This document shows, piece after piece, positions 42,801 through 55,897 of a stretch of DNA of 64,000 bases (its first letter is position 1; every line of letters begins with the position of its first letter). The stretch is from CAVOGJ01 sp963695405 (GTDB lineage Bacteria > Planctomycetota > Planctomycetia > Pirellulales > Pirellulaceae), in NCBI GenBank assembly GCA_963695405.1, contig CAVOGJ010000017.1:93590-157589 (forward strand), read 5' to 3'. The translations under genes and the position numbers were made by a program. The notes under the pieces are model-generated. The model saw only the letters and a list, made by a program, of their open reading frames with translations, searched no databases and was not told where the DNA came from.

Positions 42801-45800
42801 CATGTCGTGATACCACCGTACGTAACGCCGACTCCATGGCCGAACGGTTCAACGAACCGCGCAACCGGAACGCGGTGGGAAGATTAAATGCATTTTCGGC
42901 CGGATTGATCTGCTGCAAGTACCACAGTCGGACTTGCTGTGAGGTTGCCGGCGCGGGCCCGCTCGCATTGGTTGCGCCGATTTCCGTTAGCTCGTCACGT
43001 TGGGTCTGAGATTCAATCACCACCGCCAGTTGGCGGATGGTTGGTGCCTGGAATAGTTCCTGCAAGCGTAGCCGCACGCCCAGCTGCTTGTTGATCCTCG
43101 CCAACATGGCAGTTCCCAACAGCGAGTGGCCGCCAGCAGCAAAAAAGTCCACATTCATACTCTTGACCGGCACGCCAAGCAGTTCTTCCCACGCATCCGT
43201 AAGCGCCTTTTCGACGTCGGTCGTGGCGGTCGCGCCTTGCTGGTCCAACACATCATGGGTCGGCGCGGGAAATTTATTGCGATCCACTTTGCCGCTACTC
43301 GTCCTGGGCATTTCAGCGAGACGGACAAAATGCTGCGGAATCATGTACTGAGGCAGCCGACCCGCGACATATGTTCGAAGCGCCGCCAAATCCAAGCCAA
43401 TTGTCCCCGTCGTGTAGGCAATCAAACGTTGGTCTAATTCCCGTTCTTCTCGGACCACGACAATACACTGGTCAACGCCTGGAAACGATTCAACCACAGC
43501 TTCAATCTCACCAAGTTCAATGCGTTGACCGCGAATCTTTACCTGAAAATCGTTGCGGCCCAGATATTCAAGCGATCCGTCGGGCAAGAATCTCACAAGA
43601 TCGCCCGTACGATACAGCCGACCTTGACCAAAGGGATTATCGATAAACCGCTCTGCCGTCAAATCAGGTCGATTGAGATACCCTCTCGCTAATTGAGTAC
43701 CTCCCAGGTAGAGTTCGCCCGTTTGTCCAGGCGGAATGCGATTGCAGGATGCATCAAGCACGAAGACAGTGGTATTGGCGATCGGTTTGCCAATCGGAAC
43801 GGCGGTACTCGCGGGGCAACACACCCAATGCGTCACGTCTACCGCTGCCTCCGTGGGACCGTACAAATTGTGCAACTCAACGTTGGGAAATTGTGAGTAA
43901 AAGCGGTTCTGCAGGGCGACCGTCAACGCCTCACCACTCGTGACAACACGACGGAGTGAGAGGCAACGTCTAGCCGAGACCTCATTTAGGAACGCTTGCA
44001 GCATGGACGGAACAAAATGAACCATGGTCACCATGTTGGCAGCGATGACATCGACTAGTTCGCTCGGGTCTTTGTGCGCCTTTGGTGCTGCAATCACCAG
44101 CGTAGTTCCGGTCATCATCGAATAAAAGAACTCCCAAACGGACACATCGAAGGTATACGGAGTCTTTTGCAGTACGCGTTCATCCGACGACGGCGGAAAT
44201 GTGGAAACATGCCATAGCAGTCGATTGCATATGGCCCTGTGCGTCACCATGACCCCCTTGGGATGGCCCGTGGAGCCCGACGTATAGATGACGTAGGCGA
44301 GGTGCTCCGGCAGAGTCTTTGTTTCGGGTGGCGTACTAGGATAAGTTGAAAACGCATCCATGCCCCAGGTAATTACCTCCACGCCGGGCGTATGCCAATC
44401 AATGTTCGCATCGTCACAGACGACCGCTTTAGCTCGCGACTCGGTCAGAATGTACTGCAGGCGCGCGTCGGGTGCTCCGACTTCCATTGGCAAGTAGGCT
44501 CCGCCCGCCTTGAGGATCGCGACGAGGGTAATCACCATCTCGATGCTGCGTTCCATATGCACCAGCACGCAGTCGTCGGGGCCTACACCTTTGTCGACGA
44601 GTAGATTGGCAAGTCGATTGGACCGTGATGCCAGTTCTGAAAAACTAAGTGTACAATCTCCGAAGACGATCGCCGTTTTGTGAGGATCAATCGCGATACC
44701 TTGATTGACAAGCTCATGGAGTAACGGCGAATCGACGCCATAGTCGTACGTCGTCTCGTTCACTGAGTCCAGCCAGGCGACGTCCTCCGCTGTTAGCCTC
44801 AACAAATCATGAAGTCGGGCATTCGGATTGGCCGCAATCCGTTCCAGTAGTTCGCGGTAAATCTCCACCCAATGTTTGACCCTTTCAGCAGTGAATAGGT
44901 CAGCATAGTGATCGACCTCGAGCAAGACTCGGTTGCCCTCGTCGGTTAAATTGAAGAGCAAATCGTATTTTACGCGCCCCCGTGGAGTCGCCACGAATCG
45001 AGCGCGTTCGCCACAAAAGATGATTGGATTATACGCCTGATCCATATTAAAACTGGTAGACACGAGCGGTATCCGACCTGCATCGCGGCACAATGGAAGT
45101 TCCTGCAGTAGGTCACCATAGGCGAAGTCTTGCGATTCCTTGGCATCCAGGAAATCGTCGCGGATCATTCTGAGGGTGTGAGAAAATGGTTGATCAAGTT
45201 CCAACTTGCTGCGGAGAGGAAGAAAGCTGACACAATGCGCAACCATATCTGTCATGCCAAGATTCACCTGCCCGGCAGCCGGGATGCCTACGACCAGGTC
45301 GGTCTCTCCAGTCAGATAACTGATCAACAATTGATACGCCGTCAACATCAATACAAAAGGCGTGACTTCCTCCCGCTGCGCCAGTTGCCTGATGGGTTCC
45401 ACCAAGTCATCATCAAGATAGAAGTATTGGCGTTCACCATGAAACGTGCGGACCGCCGGCCGAGGAAAGTCAGCTGGCAGGTCGAGTACGGGGGGCAGAT
45501 CGCGGTACTTCGATAGCCAATAAGCTCGGGCCTCTGCGTATTCGTTGGTTTGCGCACGGTCGGCCAGGCAACCAACAAACTCGGACATGGCCGGCTCCGC
45601 CGGTCGCTCAATGAATCTGCTTGCAGCGATGCTCGAGTAGAAGCCCGCAATATCTTCCATGATTTTTTCAAGGGAGTAACCGTCAGCCACGAGATGACTC
45701 ACGCATACGCAGAGTGTGGAGGTATTCTCGCCAGTCTGCACCAGCAGCGTGCGCATCAACGGTCCGGCAAAGAAATCGAACGGCTGGTCGACGTTTCGCT

Positions 45801-48800
45801 GAGCTCGTATGCGAACAGTTCCGACGCGTTCCTCCGGCGGCACAAGACTGAGATCTTCGACGACAAATTCGGCCGGCATGTAGGGTTGCACCGACATGCC
45901 GTCTCCATCGTGCGCTATAACAGATCGCAGGCTCTGGTGCCGATTGATCGTCTTGTCCAGCGCCAGGGCGAGAATTTCTGGGTCAAGCCTGCGGTCAATT
46001 TCGAAGACCACCTGTTCGTTGTAGGCGGCACTTGCCTCATCACCTTGCTGGATGGCGAGCCACATTTCCGATTGCAGCGCCGTGAATTTGTGAAATTCAG
46101 CCGACTGATCTTCCATCCGCGGCAGAAAGCCACCTTCCTGCAAACCTTCAGCGGCCAAGACAAACGCCTCGAGCAGCCGCTCGAAATCTGCGTCGCTGTG
46201 AGCGGTTGTCATGAAAGCCGGTCGATTCCCCCAGATATGGTGTGCACCGAAATGGCGCAAATGGTGGCCAAATAGACTCTCAATGGCCGCGTCCCCTCCA
46301 AACCTCACCAGGAATGCTGATGCAAAGCTAACCAAACGAATTGGAATGGCGCGCTGCCGATATGCGCGGTTTATCCGCTCCGCCAACACTCCAGTTCGCC
46401 GGTTCAATTCCAGCTGCAGCTCTTCGCCGGACTCGGTCAAGTGCTGCAAGACGGCATGTACTGCGGCGATCGCTAGAGGATGCCTGATGAATGTACCGGC
46501 AAAGTAGGTGACTCCAACTTCGGGAAAACTGTCGTCACCGAACCTCCACGGACCGCCATCGAGTGCATCCATGTATTTGGATTTTCCCGCAATGACTCCG
46601 ACAGGCATCCCGCCACCGATGACTTTGCCGTACGAGGCAAGGTCCGGCTGAACACCGTACCAATACTGTGCGCCTCGCGGATGTAGACGAAAACCGGTGA
46701 TAATCTCGTCGAAAATCAAGGCAATATCGGACTCTGCGGTCAACGATCGCAACTCCCTGACAAACTCAGTTGGCTGCAATTCCGGATGGCGACTTTGAAT
46801 TGGTTCCACAATGACGGCAGCGATCTCTCCCGCGCGCTCTCGGATGACATCAAGGGACCAGGGCTCGCCATAGTCGAGCACAAGAATGTTATTGTTTGCT
46901 GACTCCGGTATGCCGGGCGCGATCGCGACGTTGCGCCGTTCATCGCCAACTTGCTTGACGTTGACAAGTACCTCATCAAAGATGCCGTGATAGGCGCCAG
47001 AGAACATGACAATCAGGTCTTTACCAGTAGCGGTACGAGCAAGTCGCATCGCGGCGAGCGTGGCTTCCGATCCTGTATTGCAGAAGGACGCCCTTTCCAT
47101 ACCGGTAAGATCACAGAACACTCGGGCTGCCTCGCCGGCCAACTTTGATTGCGGACCGTAGTCCAGCGTATCGTTCAGTTGATCTCGCAAGGCCTCGACC
47201 ACGAAATCCGGGGCGTGCCCAAAGAGAATAGCGCCGAAACCGCCCATACAATCGACGTATTCGTTGCCGTCAATATCCCATACGTGGCTCCCTTTGGAAC
47301 GGTCCGCGACCAAAGTATAGGTCAACTCCTTCCAATCCGACTTGAAACCCATGACGGTCCGTGGGTCGGCGTAATAAGGACGATGCTCGTCTGCCATTGC
47401 TTTGGATTTCGCCGTCAGAGCCACGTAACGGTCGATAAATCCTTCCAGGTAGGCTTGCTGCCGGCTGGTCAGCGCCCCTTCCAGGGTCACCTTGATCGGC
47501 TTGAATGGGCCATGACCGGAATCGGGTGCGGCGGGAGCGATCTTTCTGGCTTTGAGGGCAGCCGGAACATTCGCCACCTTCGGCTGAAATTCAGGTTGGG
47601 GGCTGCCAATCAATGCGGAAAGGAGGGCGCTGTTCGCCTGCAGCTGGCCAATGACCGCGTCACGCACGGAACCAGTGAGTGCTGGTCCAGCAGGCGAAAG
47701 CGAATCAAAAGCGGAGACGGGCGATTCATCACGATCCGCCGGCAAGACTTCATCGTCGACAAGCGGCACGAGGTAGTCAGTGAGCTTATTAAGTGTGGGC
47801 GTGTCGCGCACGAGCTGACGAAGCTTTAGTCTAGCGCGGAGCGTTTTCATGATCAGGAGATTGAATCCCGTGAGGAAAAGGGAGTCAAATCCCAGGCTGA
47901 CAAACGTCTGGTCGAGCGGAATTTCCACCGCAGCTTTACCGGATCTCTCCGCAAGAATCCCCAACAACACGGTGAGAATTTTTTCCCGTTTCGACTTTTT
48001 CTCACTCTTAGCGGCCGAATCGATTGACGGCACCGGTCGCGGAAGCGACACCTGCCCCAACACGGGCATGGACGTCACCTGCTCCCCAGCCACCTGAGGC
48101 GGTTGCCCAACAAGATGCATCACCAAACCGGGAAAATCTTGCCCCACCGCCGACCAATCGACCGCCGTCCCGAGCGTCCAGAGTTGGCCCAGACTCGACA
48201 AGAGGTAGTTGACATCCGACACCTCTTCATCACGATGCCGAAGTGAACCAACTACATGGTTTTCGGCAGAATGCTGTCGCACAAGCGAACCGAGAATCCT
48301 GCCGGGACCGCATTCAAGAAAGAGTTTATGATTTTGTTCGCCTAAGATTCGAACGCCATCGTGAAACCGCACCGTGCTGCGCAAATGCCGCACCCAGTAC
48401 TGGGGATCCGTCGCCTCCTCCGTCGTAATCCAAGTCCCCGTGAGGTTAGACACGAAGGGAATCTGCGGTGCTGAAAACTCAATGCCCTCAAGATAGTTGC
48501 CGAATCGCTCCAAAATCGGATCCAGCAAGCGAGAATGGGCCGCAATCGAAATTGGGATCAACTGGGATTCGATTCCCGCCGCTTCGAATTCCGATTCCAA
48601 GACTCGCAGCGATTCCTGCGAGCCAGATACCGTGCACTGCTCGACGCTATTGATGGTGGCAAGATCAATGTCTTCATTCAGATATTTCTCTACAACCGCT
48701 GCGTTTGCCATGACGCTTAACATTCCACCGGGCGTGACTTCCTCGAACAGCTGGCCACGGTACGTCACGAGACCGAGAGCGTCGGCAAAAGTCAGGACGC

Positions 48801-51800
48801 CAGCCACACAGGCAGCGGCATTTTCACCCATACTGTGGCCAAGCAGTGCCGCCGGTTGGATGCCCCAATGTTGCCACAATCGGGCCAGGCCAATCTCAAC
48901 GATCAAGATGGCAGGAAGCTGAATAGAGGGGCGTAGCATCTCCTTCTCCGCGGCAGCCTCCTCGCCCGGCGGCGGGAACCACATTCGTTTCAGATTGACT
49001 CCCGTCTGAATCTGGTAGAGCGTTAAGCCTTCCTCTACCGTCTGGCGAAATTTGTGGTGTCGCTCATACAGTCCCCTGGCCATTTGAACGTATTGTGCGC
49101 CGCCGCCAGGAAACAGGAACACAGGTTGCAACCCTGGCACTGGCCGACCGTCATGCCACCCGGTTCCCGTCACGGCCTGGCTGAAATTCGCTTGGTTGGC
49201 AAGCAACAGGCTGCTTCGATTCTGGAACGCTTCGTCATCCGTCGGAAAGTTGAGATAGTCGCTCGCAGCCGCCTGTCTTATGGCAAAATACTTGCCCCAA
49301 GCTGCCCTGGTACCAGCCGGATCATCGTTCGTTGCGAGCGTTACGAGGCATGGTTGAGAATTCGGCAAGTCGGCCCAGTACCGCTGCCTATCGAACCGGA
49401 AAGGTGGCAGCGGGACCTTTTCCACATCCTGGCCGGCATAATACGCCAGCCATTCAATCTTAACGCCTGCCAGCCACAGCCTTGCCATCCCGCACGTGAG
49501 ACTCTGCGCGTTGCCTCCCAACGGGATTATGGTAGCGGCCCGGGATTCGTCCCCCATGGCCGAGACATTACCGAAGATCACGAGTGCATCGTTGGGGCCT
49601 GCCCCGTCAAGTGCAGCGGTCGCTCGAATCGATTCACCTTCCTCTTCTTCTAACAGCCGAGCCGCGGCAGCCCCGACCTCAAGCCGACCCTCCAGGCAAT
49701 CCGCTACGAACTTGCCAAGGCCATCGCCCGCAGTGCGATGATGCGGTACGCCCCAGTATTCGAGCGTCCTGGCAATCGCCAACATCAACGAGAACTGCAA
49801 CAATTGGGAACCCATGCGCTCGTCAGCGGTTCCGTCCTCCAGTTCGACATAAGGGTCGATCCCGATTGCCTCCAAGGTATGCTTGGCGATCGCCTGAAAC
49901 TGGCGTTTGAGGGTTGGTTCGGCATCGAGAAATTCTCGCGCACCGGCCACCGACTGGGACAGCTCGGCCGGAAAACACCAGATCACGTGTCCCGCGGTGT
50001 CGTCTACGCCCCCAAAAATTGCCGTTTGCGGCTTCGGTTTGCCGCCCCGAGGACAAACAATGACGGCTCGGTAGTTGAAGGAAGGGCGAAAGGCATTCAG
50101 GCTGTAGGCAAGATCCTGGACGCGGGCATTGGGGTATCGGTCGAGATATTCAGGTAGTCCGGCGAGGTTTGCTCGCAATGAGGCCGTCGATTTGGCAGAC
50201 AGCGTAATGACTTGCCACGGACGTGCGTCGGGCACACTGCAACGAGGTGCGGAGCCTTGGTACTGTTCAAGGACCGCATGAAAATTCGTACCTCCTAGTC
50301 CAAACGAGCTGATCCCCGCTCGGCGCGACGGATCGTCCCACGGTGTGATCTTATCGTTGACCACAAAGGGGGTCTCTTCAAAATTGATTTCCGGATTGGC
50401 AGACCTGAAATTAAGCGAGGCTGGCAGCACACTACGCTCCAGGGAAAAAACACACTTAATCATGCCAGCGGCCGCTGCACCTGCATCCAGGTGTCCGATA
50501 TTGGATTTGATCGAACCAATTTTGCAGTACCCTTTGCTATCCGTAAAATGTCGGAAAGCTCGGGTGAGCCCGCGTATTTCAATGGGGTCGCCAAGTGCTG
50601 TCGAAGTGCCATGTGCCTCAACATAGCCCACGGCATCCGCATCACCTCCGGCACGCTGAAGGGCCATTGCAATAACGGAAGACTGTCCCTCGACGCTCGG
50701 TGCGGTGAAACCCACTTTGGCATTGCCATCATTGTTGATCGCCGTGCTGCGAATGACGGCCCGAATGCAGTCGCGATCGCGTACGGCATCGGACAGCCTC
50801 TTGACAAGCAGGAATGCACAACCACTACCGCGCACCATACCGCTTCCCTCAGCATCGAATACGCGCAAATGCCCGTCTCGAGACAAAGGGCCATCCTCGA
50901 CATAAGGATAGCCCTTCCGCGTCGGTACCAGCACGCGGGCGCCACCCACGAGTGCCATATCGCAATCGCGCAACCGCAAGCTTTGACAGGCAAGATGCAA
51001 TGCGACACCTGAGGTGGAACAGGCCGTCTGGACATTGATCGCAGGTCCGCCCAAATTCAGCTTGTAAGCGACTCGAGTTGCCGGGAAATTCTTGTCATTC
51101 CCGATGTTGACCGCGAATTCGCCAAGTGAGTTGGCATAACGTGGATGTTGAGAGACGTAATGATGCGAATAGGCGTCCCGGGCAATTCCTCCAAAGACGC
51201 CGATCTGGCCTTGGTATGCTTCCGAAAGTGCGTAGCCGGCATTGTCCAGGCAAGCCCAGGCCTGCTCAAGAAACACCCGGTGCTGCGGATCCATGACTTC
51301 GACTTCCCGCGGCGAAAAGCCGAAAAAATGGGCGTCGAAAAATTCAACATCATCCAAAGAAAAATAGGCACGCACATAATCCGGATCGGAGATGTCTTCT
51401 TCGTCGACGCCAGCTGCTCGCAATTCGTCATCGCTCGCAAAACGCACCGCCTCGACGCCATCACAGAGATTCACCCAGAGTTCATCGACATCGGCTGCAC
51501 CGGGAAATCTTCCTGCCATTCCGATAATGGCGATAGGCTCATCGGTCGAAGTCTCACTTTCCCTAAGCCCGGGGCCCGCCGATGTGACGGGCAGCATGTT
51601 CGCATCGGGAAACCGTCGCTGCATGGAATCGGCATGGTCTGCGCCAAAGTGATGATCCAAATGCCCTGATCGTCGGCGCCTCGAAAAAACTCGTGACCGG
51701 AATCCGTACCCCCAATTCAGCTCCCAACCTGGCCACAAAATCAACAGCGTTTAGCGAACTGCCACCCAATTCGAAGAATCGGTCGTTCACTCCCACACGG

Positions 51801-53406
51801 TCTATCCCCAGGGACTCAATCCAAAGTGCCGCCAGATATTCCTCAACGGTATCTGCGGGCGCCACGAAGGCGACATTGAGATCGGGTCTTTTCGCAACGG
51901 CTGGCGGTAGAGAACGTCGATCGAGTTTGCCGTTCGGTGTCATCGGCAGGTGATCCAACGTCACCCACGCCGTGGGCAACATGAAATCAGGAAGGCTTTG
52001 ATTAATATGAGCCCTGATCTCATTGGTTGGAGGTATCTGTACGCCCTCTTCGAAGACCAGATACGCCGCCAGCTTGTTGTCGCCGGATGCATCGGCGTAG
52101 ACCGCCACCGCGGCTTCCTTCACGGCTGGATGCCCGCTCAGCACACGTTCAATCTCTCCAAGCTCGATCCTGAAGCCGCGGACCTTCACTTGATTATCTG
52201 CTCGACCGAGATATTCTAAGTTGCCGTCGTCCAGCCATCTGGCCCGATCGCCGGTCAGATACACCGGTCCATCGGCGAGCACCCCCTCCACGAACTTTTC
52301 TGCGTTAAGCTCGGGGCGACCAAAATAGCCGGCGCCGACGCAGATGCCGCCAATGGCAAGTTGGCCTTCTACTCCGGGCGCCTGCGGGTTCAATGCGTCG
52401 TCAAGAACATGCAGTTGAACTCCGGGAATGGCCTTCCCGATTGGAATGTCGCGTTCAAGGTAAGCAAGCGGTTGGTCGACTCGAAACGATGCGACCACAT
52501 CGGTACATTCTGTTGGCCCATACGTGTTGATGATCTCTGCCTTGCAAGACGGATCCTTCAGCCAGTCTGCGTAGCGACGCATGACAATCGGTTCGCCCCC
52601 CAAGAAAACCTGGCGCAGCGAAGACAATCTCTGAAAAGTATGCGTGTCAGCAAAGTTGAACAATCTTCCAAAAGCACTGGGTGTGCAATTAATTACCGTT
52701 ACGCCGTGCTTTTCAACATGATCAACGATGACCGCCGCATCATAAAATCGTTGATTAAGTAGGCAAAGCTGCCCTCCACGGATAAGCGGGGCGAAAAGGT
52801 TCTTCTGTGTCAGATCAAAGGCCGGCGACGTCATGTGGAGGACACAAGTCGTCGTATCAAAGGCGAATTCTGTGGCATACCACTCAACAAGATTGGCGAA
52901 ACCTCCGTGATAGACGAGTGACCCCTTGGGTTGACCAGTCGATCCGGACGTGTAGATCATGTAGACAAGGTCGCTTGCCTCAATCCGAAGATTCGGGTTG
53001 TCGGCTGGCTGGCTCGAGTAAGCAGTCGGCTCAACACTTAGAATTGGCACTTCGTTTTGGCAATCCGGCGATTCTCCCGGTCTGGCCAGAACCAGGCGAC
53101 CTTCGAATCCTCAACCATGTAGCCAATGCGATGGGACGGGTATTCGGGATCGAGGGGTACATAAACGCCGCCGGCCTTGAGGATGGCGTAGACCGACACC
53201 ATCATTTCGATCGAACGATCCATGTAGCAACCGACGAAGTCGCCCGGCGAGATGCCCGAGCGAATGAGCAGGTGGGCAAGCTGGTTTGCCTGTCCGTTCA
53301 GTTCAGCATACGTTAGTCGATCATCGCCGATCACCACGGCGGTGGACTGCGGTGAGCGATCGGCCTGTCTTTGAAATAGCTCATGGACTGCTTGAAATTC
53401 ATTCAT
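39811..53406 (-). CDS. Hybrid NRPS-PKS megasynthase A-PCP-KS-AT(degenerate)-AT-ACP-AMT-C-A-PCP-C-A-PCP
   Basis: About 4,530 residues in four frames; the largest piece, 40945-51744, is 3,599 residues. Domains by position: loading A 53400-51870 (FDLTQKN), PCP GGSSLN near 51770; KS 51540-50275 (TACSTS); degenerate AT 49990-49375 with GDGLG for GHSxG; AT 49130-48205 (GHSMG); ACP 47990-47755 (GFDSLF); class III aminotransferase 47430-46120 (Lys in SYGKVIGGG); C 46090-44755 (SHLVADG); A 44730-43255, pocket D-V-W-H-V-S-L-V-D-K, Ser-like; PCP 43230-43015; C 42960-41650 (HHVVFDG); A 41590-40150, pocket D-I-L-Q-L-G-M-I-W-K, Gly-like; PCP GGHSML. One-base breaks lie at about 53095, 51664-51666, 41224-41226 and 40249-40251. 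No TE at the end. KS-AT-ACP-AMT resembles iturin-type synthases and would make a beta-amino acyl unit. Confidence 0.9.
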
Positions 53407-53425
53407 CGTAGCGATCCGATAGGAG

Positions 53426-53815
53426 TCAATCGTGTAACGCTGGTCTTAGCCTGCGTCCGACCTCTGTGTCTGATGGGAAATTGTATTCTAACGCAATCGT
53501 CAGTTGCATGTTCCGCCTGATTTCCTGCGGCGTGAGCTGATGCGATGGTCGGGCAGCGTGCTGGCCCGCCTTCTCCACCGCCAAGCGGCCGATCGTTCCG
53601 AAATCATCGCGGATGGAAAGCATCGACGCTTCGCTGCCGCGGAACCATGGGCAGAAAACGACATCGACCGTCAGTCGCCGTTCGTCGCTCAGCCGATCGC
53701 ATCGGGAAACGCGACGCAAGGTCACAATGCGGCCTGACGGCGCGCCAGACAACACCGGTCGCATCGCGTAGAAATGGGTGGTGTTACCCCCGGCTTGCCA
53801 GAGTCGATTACGCAA
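53426..53815 (-). CDS. Hypothetical protein, 129 residues
   Basis: Unrecognised. It fits tightly between the acyltransferase (21-base gap) and the megasynthase start (19-base gap) on the same strand, which argues that it is translated. Composition is ordinary, mixed alpha/beta, with no signal peptide or helix anchor. The C-terminal QLTIALEYNFPSDTEVGRRL is the most structured-looking part. The N-terminal half may belong to another frame given the local frequency of frame breaks, so its real start is uncertain. Confidence 0.45.
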   Translation of the reverse strand: MRNRLWQAGGNTTHFYAMRPVLSGAPSGRIVTLRRVSRCDRLSDERRLTVDVVFCPWFRGSEASMLSIRDDFGTIGRLAVEKAGQHAARPSHQLTPQEIRRNMQLTIALEYNFPSDTEVGRRLRPALHD

Positions 53816-53836
53816 GCAGCCCTCATGGCCAGGCGA

Positions 53837-55014
53837 TCAATCGGGGTCTTCCCCCACGTCGCATGTCGTGGCAAATGTTCGCTGTGACGGTCTAGCTGCA
53901 AGAATCGGCCTTCCCGGCGGCGGGTGCATTGTGCCAAAATACCGTCGCAATCGCCGCCGACACGGTGCTTCGACATACTGATAGCAATAGTGCGACAGCA
54001 AAATCACCGTCAACATCAGACCCGAAATCACCACCAATTTTCCCGGCCAGAGAAGAACCTCCGGCAATGTCCGCCCAGTCTTCCATTGGTACAATTCAAG
54101 AACCACTTGTTGAACCGGCCAATGCAGCATGTAAATCGAATAGGAAATCGTTCCTAGATAAACCAATTCCCTGCGGCCCAACCAGTGTTGTTCGGCTGAG
54201 GTGATACTTGCCGCCACATAAACGAGCCCCGCCAACAGTCCGGCGGCGATGACGTCGGGAAGCGGAAAGGCCATGTAGGCGCAGGCAGCCGCCCCGACCG
54301 GCGTTACCCACTTGACTGCGTGCTGAATTGGAGTGGTATAGAAAAGGACAATCCCCACGACGCATTCGCTGACGCACCGCACCAGCATTTGCCAACCGCA
54401 GTGATACAAACCGAGGTCGCCGTAGGCGTATTCCACCCAGATGAGCCCGCAAAACGCCGCGATACACAGCAACCACCGTCCCATGCGCTGCGAACGATAG
54501 ACAAGGCAAATCCAGAAAGGGACGGTGAAATACACAAGCCATTCGTGCTTATCGCCCAAGCTGGCTCATTCCAGTAACTGTTATCGTGAAACACCTGCAA
54601 CAGCAGCAGGTTGGTGATCAAGGTACTGACGGTTTGTTTACCCGAGAAGGGCAAGATGATATTTTCCAGGCCGCCGTGGACAGAGTAGGCCACCCACAGT
54701 AAAGATTCGTATGCCAATAGTAGCAACAGAACGACGAGGTGTAGTGGGTAGATCCTCGCGAACCTTGCCAGCATGAAATTCCGACACGCCGCTGCAGTCA
54801 ACTTCGTTTGAAAGTCGCGATGGTAAACATAAGCCAGGACAAATCCGCTGAGCACGAAGAACAGATCAACAAAGAGGTAGGACCTTTCGACGAATCGTGA
54901 ATAGGAATAGAACTCGAAGTTAAAGATCGAGAGGTTGTGAAACATGACGCACACGGCCGCAAGACCTCTGAGCGACGTTAATCCGATCAGTTCTCTCGTG
55001 TCTGAATACTTCAT
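53837..55014 (-). CDS. Acyltransferase family 3 (OafA/YrhL-like) membrane protein, one frame break
   Basis: Integral membrane O-acyltransferase that modifies sugars, lipids or natural products with acetyl or longer acyl groups. The N-terminus has the family motif GLTSLRGLAAVCVMFHN with Arg and His, and about ten hydrophobic helices follow. LFFVLSGFVLAYVY and LHWPVQQVV are also typical. The frames join at 54544 if one G is restored (AWAISTEWLVYF, the usual NEPAWSISTEW block). About 392 residues with a polar C-terminus. It belongs to the leftward operon, with surface-polysaccharide-type genes upstream and the NRPS-PKS downstream. Confidence 0.85.
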
Positions 55015-55107
55015 TCACAATCCGCACAGCAGGCGAAGCTGTGGTTCTTTTTCGAATGGAGCGGATCGCGTCTTGTGGCTATTCGCAAAGTCGTTCGAGA
55101 AAACCGC

Positions 55108-55895
55108 TTAGCGATCATTTCGGTAGTACATGCCACAGTACCTGCTGCCGTTCAGTTGTGGCTGAAAGGGAATGTGGCACTCCTTTCCCGGATTGACCCA
55201 GCTGTCGACCAACTGCCAGTTGCGTTCCTTCATGCCGGTGAGAAAGCGGTCCAGATGAAACACCTTGTACGGGCAGAATGTCGGCCCCATGCTGCTGACC
55301 GTGACAAATTCCTGCCTGCCGTGCAAAGGCATCATGTTGATCAGCACCCGTTTTGGCCTTTGAGATAACGATTCCAAAGTCTCATAAAACGGCGTTTCAA
55401 AGTATTGTAGCGAACCCGAGGCAAGCACAAGATCGCTGCCGCTGGCGTCTGCGAAGCTTTCGGTGAAACATAGGTGTTTCGCATTTCTGCCCTTGGCGAT
55501 TGCTGCACCCTCCTCCATCACCGCCTTGACGTCGTGGACTTGCCACCGAAATTCGTCGGAGTAGTTCAGATAATGACCCAGGCCATAGTAAAGGATCCCA
55601 ATGTGGCCGCCGAAATCGAATACCTTGGCAATGTCTTGCCAGTCCTTGTCCAGCCAATACAGAACCGGGTAGTCCCATTCGCGGATCTTCGACATCACCT
55701 CTCGGTACATTGCTGGCGTTCCGGGTTGGTCATATCCCAGCGGCGCGAGTCTGGAAGCGAGTCCACTGCCTCGGCAAAAGTGGCATATGCCCCGCGGAAC
55801 AGATTTTCGTTCCGTTGATTGTTAAAGAAACGACGGTCGTATTGCCATTTTCTCAAATGCACGATGCCTGGCAGCGATTTGATCCGTTCCCGCAT
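55108..55895 (-). CDS. TIGR04325-like putative methyltransferase, one frame break
   Basis: Predicted SAM-dependent methyltransferase of the TIGR04325 (LIC12133) type, found in surface polysaccharide loci. The N-terminal segment carries a family-like LFRGAYATFAEAVDSL. The glycine-rich SAM region is VFDFGGHIGILYYG, then HDVKAVMEEG and LVLASGSLQYF. Restoring one C near 55741-55745 joins the N-terminus (SLPDSRPLGYDQPGTPAMYREVM). About 262 residues. The ATG at 55895 is two bases after the upstream stop; GTG 55916 is an alternative start. Acceptor unknown. Confidence 0.75.
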
Positions 55896-55897
55896 AT

